From DATEDA01 sp963827595 (lineage in GTDB: Bacteria; Pseudomonadota; Gammaproteobacteria; Burkholderiales; SG8-39): 64,000 bases of DNA. The DNA lies in assembly GCA_963827595.1 (NCBI GenBank), contig CAWHBT010000012.1, forward strand, positions 186,001-250,000, given 5' to 3'. The position numbers and the translations under genes were made by a program. Of this stretch, positions 25,310-34,876 are shown piece after piece. The notes beneath the pieces were generated by a model, which saw only the letters and a program-made list of their open reading frames with translations, did not search any database and was not told where the DNA came from. Numbering within the stretch: position 1 is the stretch's first letter; every line of letters starts with the position of its first letter.

Positions 25310-26260
25310 TCAGCCCCGCACCAGGAAGTGGGTCAGCATGCCGAGCACGGCGAGCAGGAACGCGGTGGACAGGAACTCGGGCGCGAGGAACAGGCGGAAC
25401 TTCGCCGAGACGGTCTCGATCAGCGCCAGACCGGCGCCGGCGACGGCGAGCTTCACCGCGAGCGCGGCGACGGCGAACGGCAACCCGGTCCAGTCGCCCG
25501 CCTGGGAGATGCCCCAGGGGACGAACAGGGCGAAGCCGATCGTCATGTACGCGAACAGCTTGATCGCTGCCGCCCACTCGACGAGGGCGAGGTGCCGCGC
25601 GGAGTACTCGAGGATCAGCGCCTCGTGCACCATCGTAAGCTCGAGGTGGGTGGTCGGATTATCCACCGGGATGCGCGCGTTCTCCGCGAGCAGCACCATC
25701 AGGAACGCCACCGCGGCGAACGCGAGGCTCGGGTAGATCGCGAGCTCGCGCTGCCCGAGCGTCTCCACGATCGTGGTGAGCTGGGTCGAGCCGCTGATGA
25801 AGGCGGCAGTGAAGAGCGTCATCAGCATCGCCGGCTCGGCGAGGAAGCCAATCAGCATCTCGCGCCGCGCGCCCAGTCCCCCGAACGCGGTGCCGATGTC
25901 CATCGCGGCGAGCGACGCGAACACCCGCGCCAGCGCGAACACCGCGACCAGCGCGATGATGTCGGCCGCCGGCGCGAACGGCAGATCGGTCGCGAGCACC
26001 GGCACGATGCCGGCCGCGAGCCACATGCAGCCGAACAGGATGTACGGCGTGAGCCGGAACACCGGCGAGGCGTGCTCGGCGATGACCGCGTCCTTGTGGA
26101 ACAGCTTTGCGAGCGTGTAGTACGGCAGGAGGATCGACGGCGCGGTGCGGTTCTGGAGCCACGCCCGGCACTGGTTGACCCAGCCGAGGAGCAGTGGTGC
26201 GGCGAGCACGACGAACACCGATTGCAGCAGCTGGAACGCGATGCCGGGCGCGTAGCTCAT
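25310..26260 (-). CDS. hyfC: HyfC-like membrane subunit (NuoH-type)
   Basis: 316 residues, the NuoH-like quinone-site/membrane-arm subunit of hydrogenase-4-type complexes. Signatures are the cytoplasmic loop PYYTLAKLFHKDAVIAEHAS, FGGLGARREMLIGFLAEPAM and ENARIPVDNPTTHLELTMVH, the latter being the strongly conserved acidic loop of NuoH/HyfC. ATG 26260 overlaps the hyfB-like stop by 4 bases (ATGA), indicating coupling. About eight membrane helices are visible. Confidence 0.9.
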   Translation of the reverse strand: MSYAPGIAFQLLQSVFVVLAAPLLLGWVNQCRAWLQNRTAPSILLPYYTLAKLFHKDAVIAEHASPVFRLTPYILFGCMWLAAGIVPVLATDLPFAPAADIIALVAVFALARVFASLAAMDIGTAFGGLGARREMLIGFLAEPAMLMTLFTAAFISGSTQLTTIVETLGQRELAIYPSLAFAAVAFLMVLLAENARIPVDNPTTHLELTMVHEALILEYSARHLALVEWAAAIKLFAYMTIGFALFVPWGISQAGDWTGLPFAVAALAVKLAVAGAGLALIETVSAKFRLFLAPEFLSTAFLLAVLGMLTHFLVRG

Positions 26261-28275
26261 CGCACGAACACCAGCAGCGCGATCAGGGTGATGAAGCTGT
26301 AGAGCAGGTAGATGCTGATGCGTCCGCGCTGCAGCAGCCCGACCCGCGACGACACGAACTCGACGAGGCGCGCCACCGGCAGATAGAGCCAGTACCAGTG
26401 CCGGTCCTCGATCTTCAGGGTGAACCGCGGCGCCGAGTCGTCCGGGCCGGGGAGGTGACGCTGCATCCGGTAGAGCGGGCCGAAGACGTGGCGGATCGAC
26501 TGCCCGAAGGCGTCGGCGGTGTCCTGCATCCGTGAGGTCTGCTCGGGGAAGCCGCAGTCCCAGGGGTGCGAATACCGGACGCGGCCGTGATAGAAGCGCC
26601 GCACGAGCAGGATCGTGAGCAGCACCACGCCAACGATCACCAGGAGGAAGATCACCGGGCTGTAGCTCGCCTCCGCCGGGGTGGTGGGAACGAGCCATAG
26701 CCACCCCGACGCGAGCGCGTCGTCGGACAGCCCCCACCCGGTCAGGGACGCGCCGACGCGGTTGAGGAGGTGCAGCATCGCGGTGGGGAACAGGCCGAGC
26801 ACGAAGCAGCCGGCGGCGAGCCACGCCATGCCGAGCCGCTCCATCGGCCCGGTGTCGCCGCTCGCGTGGGGCGCGGGCACCGGATGGCGCGGCACGCGCG
26901 GCTGGCCGAGGAACGCGATGCCGAACACCTTCACGAAGCACATCGCGGTGAGCGCGCCGGCGAGGGCGAGCGTCGCGGCGAAGAGCGGCAGCAGGCTTCG
27001 CACCACCCCGTGCCCGAGGATCGGCGACTGCAGCGCGGTCTGGAAGGTGAGCCACTCCGAGACGAAGCCGTTCAGCGGCGGCAGCGCCGAGATCGCCAGC
27101 GCCCCGATCAGGAAGTAGAAGGCCGTGCGCGGCATGGTGCGGATCAGGCCGCCCATGTCGTTCAGGTCGCGCAAGCCGCGCCGGTGGAGGATCGATCCCG
27201 CGCCGAGGAAGAGCAGCCCCTTGAACACGGCGTGGTTGAGCGTGTGGTACAGGGCGGCGATGAGCCCGAGCACGCCCGCCGCCGGGTGGCCGAAGCCGAA
27301 GAACACCATCGACATTCCGAGCCCGAGCAGGATGATGCCGATGTTCTCGACCGAGTGATACGCGAGCAGCCGCTTGAGGTCGTGCTGCATCAGCGCGTAG
27401 AGCACGCCGAAGAGCGTCGTCGCGGCGCCGATCACGAGCACGACCACGCCCCACTCCCAGCGCACGCCGCCGATGAGGTCGTAGATGACGCGCACCATGC
27501 CGTAGATGGCGGTCTTCAGCATGACGCCGCTCAGCAGCGCCGACACCGGCGACGGCGCCGCCGGGTGCGCCTCGGGCAGCCACGCGTGGAGCGGGAGCAT
27601 GCCCGCCTTCGCGCCGAAGCCGAAGAACGCGAGCAGGAAAGCGACGCTCGCCCAGAACGGCGTCAGCTCGGCGTCGCGCAGCGCCGCGAAGCTGTAGTCG
27701 CCCTGTCCGCCGTGCAGGATCCCGAAGCAGAGCAGGATCGCGAGCGCACCGAGATGGGCGATCAGGAGATAGAGGAAGCCGGCGCTGCGGATCGCGGGCT
27801 GATGGTGATCGGTGGTGACGAGGAAGTACGACGCGAGCGCCATCGTCTCCCACGCGACCATGAAGAGGTACGCGTCGTCGGCGAGCGTGACCAGCGCCAT
27901 GGCGGCGAGGAACACGAAGTACTGCAGCCCGATCAGCGTCAGGCGCTCGCGGCTCTCGCCGCGGAAGTAGTCGGCCGCGTAGACCGAGATGCCGGCGGAC
28001 ACCGCGCCGAGCAGGAAGAGGAAGAAGCCCGCGAGCGGGTCGAGGCGCACATGGAACGGGAGATCGGGCAGGCCGAGCACGAGCGTCCGGCTCTCGGCCG
28101 GCTCCCACACCGCCAGCAGGCCGAAGACCGCGAGCGCGAGGCCGACGAGCGCGCCGAGCGGAAACGCGATCTTCCGGGCGAACGCCGCGTTGCCCGCGGG
28201 CACGAGGGCGAGCGCGCCGATCGCGAACCAGGCGGCGGTGGCGGCGAGCGCTCCGAGGAGCGGCGAAAAGGTCAC
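26257..28275 (-). CDS. hyfB: HyfB-like proton-pumping membrane subunit
   Basis: 672 residues, first gene of the minus-strand complex operon. It has the Proton_antipo core: MVAWETMALASYFLVTTDHH (membrane Glu), FGFGAKAGMLPLHAWLPEAH, QHDLKRLLAYHSVENIGIIL and LNHAVFKGLLFLGAGSILHR. The C-terminal 150 residues carry extra helices and a soluble stretch (YSHPWDCGFPEQTSRMQDTA) typical of HyfB-like proteins. GTG 28275 is the chosen start. Upstream, 28276-28534 is the promoter region shared with the divergent oligomer-hydrolase gene. Order B-C-E-F-G-I matches hydrogenase-4 gene order with D and H missing. Confidence 0.9.
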   Translation of the reverse strand: MTFSPLLGALAATAAWFAIGALALVPAGNAAFARKIAFPLGALVGLALAVFGLLAVWEPAESRTLVLGLPDLPFHVRLDPLAGFFLFLLGAVSAGISVYAADYFRGESRERLTLIGLQYFVFLAAMALVTLADDAYLFMVAWETMALASYFLVTTDHHQPAIRSAGFLYLLIAHLGALAILLCFGILHGGQGDYSFAALRDAELTPFWASVAFLLAFFGFGAKAGMLPLHAWLPEAHPAAPSPVSALLSGVMLKTAIYGMVRVIYDLIGGVRWEWGVVVLVIGAATTLFGVLYALMQHDLKRLLAYHSVENIGIILLGLGMSMVFFGFGHPAAGVLGLIAALYHTLNHAVFKGLLFLGAGSILHRRGLRDLNDMGGLIRTMPRTAFYFLIGALAISALPPLNGFVSEWLTFQTALQSPILGHGVVRSLLPLFAATLALAGALTAMCFVKVFGIAFLGQPRVPRHPVPAPHASGDTGPMERLGMAWLAAGCFVLGLFPTAMLHLLNRVGASLTGWGLSDDALASGWLWLVPTTPAEASYSPVIFLLVIVGVVLLTILLVRRFYHGRVRYSHPWDCGFPEQTSRMQDTADAFGQSIRHVFGPLYRMQRHLPGPDDSAPRFTLKIEDRHWYWLYLPVARLVEFVSSRVGLLQRGRISIYLLYSFITLIALLVFVR

Positions 28276-28455
28276 GCTTAGCGCTCCCGCAGTCGGTGCG
28301 CGCGCGCCTGTAGCATCTGAAGATGTATTGTCGGTCGCGCCGGTTTTTGGTGGTTCTCGGAGCCGGCGGACACTGAAAAGTCAGGTGAGCACGATGGGAC
28401 CGCGGTAGGGCGGCGATGATAGCACCCAGGATGGTCAAGCGCCTTTCAGCCGTCT

Positions 28456-28472
28456 TGCACAAGGTTGGTGCA
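28456..28472. promoter_or_regulatory. NtrC-type binding-site match
   Basis: TGCACAAGGTTGGTGCA differs at one half-site position from the NtrC consensus TGCAC(C)-N5-GGTGCA and has the correct 17-base length. It lies 63 bases before the oligomer-hydrolase ATG, in the gap shared with the hyfB-like gene. No good sigma-54 promoter was found just downstream, so regulation by NtrC is only a suggestion. Confidence 0.4.
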
Positions 28473-28534
28473 TTCTTCTGGTTGTCGATGTCGGCCGCGA
28501 TGAATTACCCTTGCGCAGGATCCAAGGAGGGGAC

Positions 28535-30672
28535 ATGAAACGACTCAATTCGCTCGCGCTCGCCGCAGCGGTCGCTGCGTTCAACGCCACCGGGGTTTTC
28601 GCGCACGACGACGATGACGATTCGCCAATCGTTCGCGGCAGCGTCAAGGTCACGGTCTACGACGGCATTACCGATGACCTATTGTCTGCCGGCTTGAACC
28701 AGGCCGGCCTGATGAGCGCGGTCCCGCCCGGCTTTGCGTGGACCCGCTGCAGCCGACCCCGGCCGAGCTGCGGCGGCGCGCGATCCACGGCAACTACCGT
28801 GGCATCGTCGATACCGTGGCGGCCGGGGGCATGGGTCTTCTCTGGGGGCCACAGTCGCCGGGAGCGCCGACCTTTCCCGGCGCGACGTTCGGCCTGATCC
28901 CCGGGGTCGAGTACAAGGCGTACCTGAGCGTCCCGCACCGGCACGGGCACATCAACAACGTTCCCGCCGCGGTGCAGATCCCGCGCCACTTCAACAAGGA
29001 CAAGCCGTGTATCGTGGCCGCGGCGCCTTCCGGCTCGCGCAGCCTCTATGGCGGCATCGCCATCGCCGAATGGGCGCTGTTCAAGGGCTGCGCCGTCGCG
29101 CTTCCCGGCAAGGGCACCGACACCGGCTTCCATCTGCTCGGCGCGGAGGCCGCCGCGTACGCGGTCAACGATATTGACGGCGTTTTCGGCCCGGCCGACG
29201 CGATCGGCGACGACGCGCAGTTCGCGGTCCGCGACTCGCGCGCGCTCGACAAGTATCTCGCTGCAAACCCGCATCGCATCGCGACCAAGCACGCGCATTC
29301 GCAGCTCAACCCCGAGCGCCTCTGGGGCGAGTTCGCCCTGAAGGGCATCGAGTTCGCTTTCTGGGCGCTCAACGACCACTTCGATACGAAGGGCAAGCGG
29401 CGCTTCGATCGAAAGAACACCATCGTGATCGCCGCGGGCGCTTCGAATGGCGGCGGCATGGCGCTGCGCGCGCTCGAGGATGACGACCGCGGACTGATCG
29501 ACGGGCTGGTGGTGACCGAGCCGAACATCGGACCCGAAGACGGACGCTTCGTCATCCGCTTTGGCGATGATCCGCCCTTCGATCCGGCCGGGCGCAGCCT
29601 CTACGACTCGATCACGCTGATGGGCGTCTACGCGCCTTGCGCGGCGCTCTCGCCGACGCTCGTCGGCACGCCTTTCTTCGGCTTGCCGCCACTAGGCGGT
29701 GCGGGACCGAACGCGCCACAGAACCGCTGCACCGCGCTGAAGGAAAAAGGCCTGGTCTCGGGCGACACCATCGCGGCGCAGGCCGACTCCGCGCTGGCGG
29801 TGATCCGGGCGCACGGCTATGCCGAAGCGCAGGACTGGGGTATCGCCTCGCACGAGTGGCTGAGCCTCTGGCGCTCGCTGCAGATCACCTATGCCAACGC
29901 GTATGGGCGCTTTGCCGTCCAGGACAATGTTTGCGGCGTGAGCTTCGCGGCGGTTGGTGCGACCTTGCAGCCGGCGCCGATCGCGGAAGCCGTGGCCAAG
30001 CGGCTCTTCGCCGACAGCTCGGGCATTCCGGCGACGGGCGGTGTCAACGTCATCGCCGACCAGGCGCAGCAGGGGCCGATCCTGGAGAATTTCGCCGTGT
30101 CGCGCTCGACCGGCCGGGCCGATCTGAACATCGACAGCGCGCTCTGCTTCCGGTCCCTGGAGACGGGCGAAGGCCTGAGCGACTTCCAGGCGTGGGCCAA
30201 TCACGCCCGCGTGAAGTTCGGCACGCGCGAAATCCAGACGACCGGGCGGCTGCAGGGCAAACCGGCGATCGTCATTCATGGCCGCCGCGATGCGCTGGTC
30301 TTCCCCAATCTCCACTCGCGCGCGTACTACGCGCTCAACCAGCAGCGCGAGCGAAAGAACAGCCGGCTGAGCTACATCGAAGTGACGACCGGGCAGCATT
30401 TCGACGCCTTCATCTCGTCGTTGTTTCTCGGCCCGACCGGCGCGCAGTTTGCGCCGTTGCACTACTACTTCGTGAAGGCGATGGACAGCATGTACGCGCA
30501 TCTCACGAGCGGCGCGGCGCTGCCGCCGTCGCAGGTGGTGCGGCCGACGCCGCGCGGTGTGGCCCCGTACTCGAGCGCCAACGTGCCGGGTCTGCTGCCG
30601 CTGCCGTCGCTGACGCCAGCCGCCGGGGACCGCATCATCTTCAAAGGCGGGGTGCTGCTGATTCCCGAATAG
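28535..30672 (+). CDS. D-3-hydroxybutyrate oligomer hydrolase (apparent frameshift near codon 67)
   Basis: An exported enzyme cutting 3-hydroxybutyrate oligomers from polyhydroxybutyrate breakdown. ATG 28535 has an AAGGAGGGG site and a signal peptide (MKRLNSLALAAAVAAFNATGVFA). The mature N-terminus continues to SAVPPGFA (about 28735). The rest, from DPLQPTPAELRRRAIHGNYRG to the stop, is in another frame; one missing or two extra bases at GCG-TG-GAC account for it. The long frame has the nucleophile elbow AAGASNGGGMALRAL and the family's GSRSLYGGIAIAEWALFKGC. The alternative ATG in the long frame (28738) would give a 644-residue protein with no signal. Total size, about 700, fits the family. 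Confidence 0.85.
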
Positions 30673-30673
30673 C

Positions 30674-30697
30674 ACGGCGCCGCGATCGCGGCGCCGT
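30674..30697. terminator. 24-bp perfect palindrome after the oligomer hydrolase
   Basis: The two 12-base halves (ACGGCGCCGCGA and its complement) form an uninterrupted palindrome one base after the stop codon. It lacks a T-run, so it is terminator-like by position rather than a textbook intrinsic terminator. It could serve both convergent genes. Confidence 0.5.
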
Positions 30698-30733
30698 CGG
30701 CGTCAAAGGATCTCTAGTTGGCGCCCTGGCGGT

Positions 30734-31412
30734 TCAATCCTGCAACTTGGCGATCGGTCGACGCTCGTATTGGACCGCGAAATCGCTCGTCACCACCCGG
30801 ACGAGCTGCTCCATGAACTCGCCATACCGCTCTCGCGGGTCGTTCACCCTGACCCCTACGGTCTGTCCCGCCTGCACCCTCACCTTCGACACCGGCCACT
30901 CGCCGTGATGGGTCTTGGACCAGATCGTCGCGCCGCTCTTGGTATCCCACTGCCTGACCGTCAGGGACATCCTCACCTTGGTGGAAGCTGCGCACCGAGC
31001 CGAGGTCCTTGTCGACGCTCACCTGGGGATTCGATTCGGATACCTCGTAGGTGCCGGTGAACACGCTGTCGACCTGATGCTGCGTGCCGAAGATCCTGAC
31101 CGTCTCCGCGTCGATCCGTTCGCGGCGCGCTTGCCCTAGCAGGCGCTCCGTGGGCCCGAGCTCGAGGAAACGCACGCCCGGTTGCGATGCGTGGATCGCC
31201 GCCATGAACTGCTGCGTGGCCGTCTGACCGAGCTTGTCGGCGGGCTCGGCGCCGAACTGGATGACGCCGATCGCGGCGTAAGAGCGCAGATCGACTCGGG
31301 GCGGAACCTGGACGACGACGGTCTTGGAGCCGCACCCGGATACGAGGATCGCAAGAACGATCGACACGACCGCCTTCAACACTCTTGCACCGCAGAACAA
31401 GTTCGCTTTCAT
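30734..31412 (-). pseudogene. Envelope lipoprotein, frameshifted
   Basis: ATG 31412 has a GGAGGTGA site. The N-terminus MKANLFCGARVLKAVVSIVLAILVSGC is a lipoprotein signal with lipobox LVSGC. The protein continues VDLRSYAAIGVIQFGAEPAD and TERLLGQARRERIDAETVRI up to SFHQ (about 30978). The continuation RMSLTVRQWDTKSGATIWS, ending SDFAVQYERRPIAKLQD, is in another frame, so a one-base indel breaks it near 30975. Put together it would be about 225 residues, a periplasmic-facing lipoprotein of unknown role. No named family is recognised. Confidence 0.68.
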
Positions 31413-31577
31413 CGCATCGTCACCTCCAGCACGGTGCGCGGGAGCATAGGCAACAGGCCGGCGCATGGACAGGAAATCCGACCGTGCCGCACCTCCGACC
31501 CGTGTGACACTGCTCACGCCGGGTGGAAAAGTGACGGGCGCCGGCGAGGGCGCCGTATCGCGAACAGCGCGGACCGT

Positions 31578-33641
31578 CTACTTCACGCGCATCCCGGGTT
31601 GGGCACCCGAATCGGGCGCGAGGAGGAAAACGCCGGGCCCCTGGTCTCCGGACGCGGCGAGGACCATCCCCTCGGACGTCCCGAAGCGCATCTTGCGCGG
31701 CGCGAGATTCGCCACTACCACGGTGAGACGGCCGACGAGCTGGGCCGGATCGTAGGCGGAGCGGATGCCGGCAAAGAGCGTGCGCGTTTCGCCGCCGAGG
31801 TCGACGGTGAGCTTGAGGAGCTTGTCGGCGCCGTCGACGGTCTCCGCGCTCACGATCTTCGCGACGCGGAGGTCGAGTTTCGCGAAGTCGTCGATGGAGA
31901 CCGTCCCTGCTTCTCCCTTTGCGGCGGCGGGCGTCACGTCCGGCGTCTCCTTGTTCGGTTCGATCAGTGCCTCGATCTGCTTCGGGTCGATGCGGGTCAT
32001 GAGGTGCTGATACGCGTTGATGCGGTGCCCTGGAGGCAGCCCCGAGCGAACATCCTGCCACTGTAGCGGCGCGACGCCGAGAAAGGCCTCGACGTCCGCG
32101 GCGAGCCTGGGCAGGACCGGCTTGAGGAAGATGGTGAGGAGCCGAAACGCCTCAAGCGCCTCAGTGCATACATACCAAAGGCGCTTCTCCTTCGACGGGT
32201 CCTTCGCAAGATTCCAAGGCGCTTCGGTGTCAACGAATCTGTTGATCACGTCAGCAAGTTCCATGATCCTGCGGACTGCCTTCCCGAACTCGCGAGACTC
32301 ATACAGGGCGGCGATCTCCGGACCGGCCTCTCTGACGCGAGCGGCTTTGTCAAACACGGTCCCTTCGATCATCTCGACGCCGGCCAACGCCCCGTTGAAG
32401 CGTTTGGTGATGAACACCGCGCACCGGCTCGCGATGTTCACGTACTTGCCCACGAGGTCGCTGTTGACGCGGGCGATGAAGTCGTCGGGGTTGAAGTCCA
32501 GGTCCTCGACGTTGGCGTTCAGCTTGGCCGCGATGTAGTAGCGGAGCCACTCCGGGTTCATCCCGAGCTCGAGGTACTTGAGCGGGCTGATGCCGGTGCC
32601 GCGCGACTTGGACATCTTCTCGCCGGTGAACGTGATGAACCCGTGGACATACACGTCGTCGGGGACGCGGTACGGATGGCCCGCGAACTTCAGCATCGCC
32701 GGCCAGAACAGCGTGTGGAAGTAGATGATGTCCTTGCCGATGAAGTGGATCTGCTCGGTATCCGGGGCGGACAGGAACGCTTCGAAGGTCCGGTGCTCGC
32801 CCTTCGCCTTCGCCTTGCCGGAATCGAAGTAGTTCTTGAGCGAGGCGAGGTAGCCGATCGGCGCGTCGAGCCAGACGTAGAAGTACTTCCCGGGCGCGTC
32901 CGGGATCGGGATGCCGAAGTAGGGCGCATCGCGCGAGATATCCCAGTCGGCGAGCGCCCGGTCCCCCTCGCCCTCCAGCCACTCGCGCGCCTTGTTGGCT
33001 ACCTCCGGCTGCAGTCGGCCGTCCTGCGTCCAGCCCCTCAGGAACGCGACGCACTTCGGGTCGGAGAGCTTGAAGAAGAAGTGCTCGGACGACTTCAGCA
33101 CCGGCGTCGCGCCGGTCAGCGTCGAGTACGGGTTCTTCAGGTCGGTCGGTGCGTAGACGCTGCTGCAGTTCTCGCAGGCGTCGCCGTACTGGTCCTTCGT
33201 GCCGCAGACCGGACACTCGCCCTTGATGTAGCGGTCGGCGAGGAACATCCCCTTCACCGGGTCGTAGAACTGCTCGACCGGGCGCGCATACACGAGCCCG
33301 GCGTCCTTGAGCCGCCGGTAGATGTCCTGCGACAGCGCGACGTTCTCGGGCGAATCGGTCGAGTGCCAGTTGTCGAACGAGATGTGGAAGCCCTCGAGGT
33401 AGCGCGGGCGCTCGGCGGCGATGCGCGCGACCAGCGCCTGTGCGGTGACCCCCTCGGCCTCGGCCTTCAGCATGATCGGGGCGCCGTGCGCGTCGTCGGC
33501 GCAGACGAAGTGCACCGCGTGGCCCTGCATCCGCTGGTGGCGCACCCAGATGTCGGCCTGGATGTACTCCATGATGTGGCCGATGTGGAACGAGCCGTTC
33601 GCGTACGGCAGCGCGGTCGTGACGAAGAGCTGGCGCGGCAT
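31578..33641 (-). CDS. metG: Methionyl-tRNA synthetase
   Basis: 687 residues, charges tRNA-Met. The class I signature HIGH is in ANGSFHIGHIMEYIQADIW (about residues 14-32). The zinc knuckle CPVCGTKDQYGDACENC lies at about residues 143-160, and KMSKS is in FTGEKMSKSRGTGISPLKYL (about residue 340). An anticodon-binding helical region follows, and a C-terminal tRNA-binding OB domain starts near residue 583 (FAKLDLRVAKIVSAETVDGA). Length and domain order match the long, dimeric bacterial form. ATG 33641 is preceded by AGCGAGAAAG. It is divergent from mrp, the usual betaproteobacterial arrangement. Confidence 0.96.
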   Translation of the reverse strand: MPRQLFVTTALPYANGSFHIGHIMEYIQADIWVRHQRMQGHAVHFVCADDAHGAPIMLKAEAEGVTAQALVARIAAERPRYLEGFHISFDNWHSTDSPENVALSQDIYRRLKDAGLVYARPVEQFYDPVKGMFLADRYIKGECPVCGTKDQYGDACENCSSVYAPTDLKNPYSTLTGATPVLKSSEHFFFKLSDPKCVAFLRGWTQDGRLQPEVANKAREWLEGEGDRALADWDISRDAPYFGIPIPDAPGKYFYVWLDAPIGYLASLKNYFDSGKAKAKGEHRTFEAFLSAPDTEQIHFIGKDIIYFHTLFWPAMLKFAGHPYRVPDDVYVHGFITFTGEKMSKSRGTGISPLKYLELGMNPEWLRYYIAAKLNANVEDLDFNPDDFIARVNSDLVGKYVNIASRCAVFITKRFNGALAGVEMIEGTVFDKAARVREAGPEIAALYESREFGKAVRRIMELADVINRFVDTEAPWNLAKDPSKEKRLWYVCTEALEAFRLLTIFLKPVLPRLAADVEAFLGVAPLQWQDVRSGLPPGHRINAYQHLMTRIDPKQIEALIEPNKETPDVTPAAAKGEAGTVSIDDFAKLDLRVAKIVSAETVDGADKLLKLTVDLGGETRTLFAGIRSAYDPAQLVGRLTVVVANLAPRKMRFGTSEGMVLAASGDQGPGVFLLAPDSGAQPGMRVK

Positions 33642-33696
33642 CGAGCTTTCTCGCTAAGTCCCTGATTCTAGCGTGGCCAAGACGCCGCACCCACTC

Positions 33697-33705
33697 TGCT
33701 AGACT
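33697..33705 (+). promoter_or_regulatory. Extended -10 promoter of mrp
   Basis: TGC-TAGACT lies 20 bases before the mrp ATG in the metG-mrp divergent gap. The TGn extension compensates for the lack of a clear -35. This is a motif call only. Confidence 0.45.
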
Positions 33706-33724
33706 GGCGGCCAGGAACCGCGCC

Positions 33725-34813
33725 ATGCCGCTCACCGAACAGGACGTCCAGTCCGCGCTCAAGGAGATCGTCGACCCGAACACCGGCAAGGACCTCGCCA
33801 CGACGCGCTCGGCGAAGCGCGTCAAAGTCTCCGGAAACGACGTCGCGGTCGACGTCGAGCTCGCCTATCCCGCGAAGACCCAGATCGAACCGATCAAGAA
33901 GCTCGTGGCGCAGAAGCTGCGCTCGCTCCCGGGCGTGGGCGCGGTCCAGGTCAACGTCACGACCAACGTCGCCCCGCACGTCGTCCAGCGGGGCGTGAAG
34001 CTGGTCCCGGGCGTCAAGAACATCATCGCCGTCGCCTCCGCCAAGGGCGGCGTCGGCAAGTCCACCACCGCCGTGAACCTGGCGCTCGCGCTCGCCGCCG
34101 AGGGCGCGTCGGTCGGCGTGCTCGACGCCGACATCTACGGCCCCTCGCAGCCGATGATGCTCGGCATCTCCGGGCGTCCGGAGTCGAAGGACGGCAAGTC
34201 GCTCGAGCCCATGGTCGGCCACGGCGTGCAGGCGATCTCGATCGGGTTCCTGATCGACATCGACACGCCGATGGTCTGGCGCGGGCCGATGGTGACGCAA
34301 GCGCTCGAGCAGCTGCTCAAGGACACGCGCTGGCGCGACGTCGACTACCTCGTCATCGACCTGCCGCCCGGGACCGGCGACATCCAGCTCACGCTCGCGC
34401 AGAAGGTGCCGGTCACCGGCGCGGTCATCGTCACGACGCCCCAGGACATCGCCCTGATCGACGCGCGCAAGGGCCTGAAGATGTTCGAGAAGGTCGGCAT
34501 CCCGATCCTCGGCGTCGTCGAGAACATGTCGACCCACCTCTGCTCGGCCTGCGGTCACGAGGAGCACATCTTCGGCGCCGGCGGGGCCGAGCGGATGTCC
34601 AAGGACTTCGGCGTCGAGCTCCTCGGGGCGCTCCCGCTCGACATCCGCATCCGCGAGCACGCCGACTCGGGGAAGCCGACGGTCGTCGCCGACCCGGATG
34701 GGCGGATCGCGGAGATCTACCGCCAGATCGCGCGGCGGGTGGCGGTCAAGCTGGGCGAGCTGCAGAAGGACATGACGTCCAAGTTCCCGAACATCGTGGT
34801 GCAAAACACCTAA
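33725..34813 (+). CDS. mrp: Iron-sulfur cluster carrier ATPase Mrp/ApbC
   Basis: 362 residues. The N-terminal MIP18/DUF59 domain spans about residues 1-80. The deviant Walker A ASAKGGVGKSTTAVNLALAL (about residues 103-120), the ParA-like DADIYGPSQPMMLGI and Walker B VIDLPPGTGD follow. The CxxC pair CSACG (about residue 277) binds a bridging 4Fe-4S cluster in this family. Mrp proteins transfer iron-sulfur clusters to apo-targets in the cytoplasm. It is divergent from metG, and a strong hairpin terminator follows the stop. Confidence 0.95.
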   Translation: MPLTEQDVQSALKEIVDPNTGKDLATTRSAKRVKVSGNDVAVDVELAYPAKTQIEPIKKLVAQKLRSLPGVGAVQVNVTTNVAPHVVQRGVKLVPGVKNIIAVASAKGGVGKSTTAVNLALALAAEGASVGVLDADIYGPSQPMMLGISGRPESKDGKSLEPMVGHGVQAISIGFLIDIDTPMVWRGPMVTQALEQLLKDTRWRDVDYLVIDLPPGTGDIQLTLAQKVPVTGAVIVTTPQDIALIDARKGLKMFEKVGIPILGVVENMSTHLCSACGHEEHIFGAGGAERMSKDFGVELLGALPLDIRIREHADSGKPTVVADPDGRIAEIYRQIARRVAVKLGELQKDMTSKFPNIVVQNT

Positions 34814-34834
34814 CGGCGGACGGGTATCATCCCC

Positions 34835-34860
34835 AGCGCCCGCCCTTGGCGGGCGCTTTC
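34835..34860 (+). terminator. Intrinsic terminator after mrp
   Basis: The 10-bp stem AGCGCCCGCC/GGCGGGCGCT with a 3-base CTT loop is followed by TTTC. The stem is long and stable but the T-run is short. It lies between mrp and dcd, so dcd would need its own promoter or read-through. Confidence 0.75.
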
Positions 34861-34876
34861 GCATCCGGGGGCCGGA

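Noticed and set aside
30674..30697. The 24-bp palindrome as a recombination or attachment site
   Set aside because: It sits immediately after a stop codon between convergent genes with no integrase nearby, so a transcription-end hairpin is the simpler reading.
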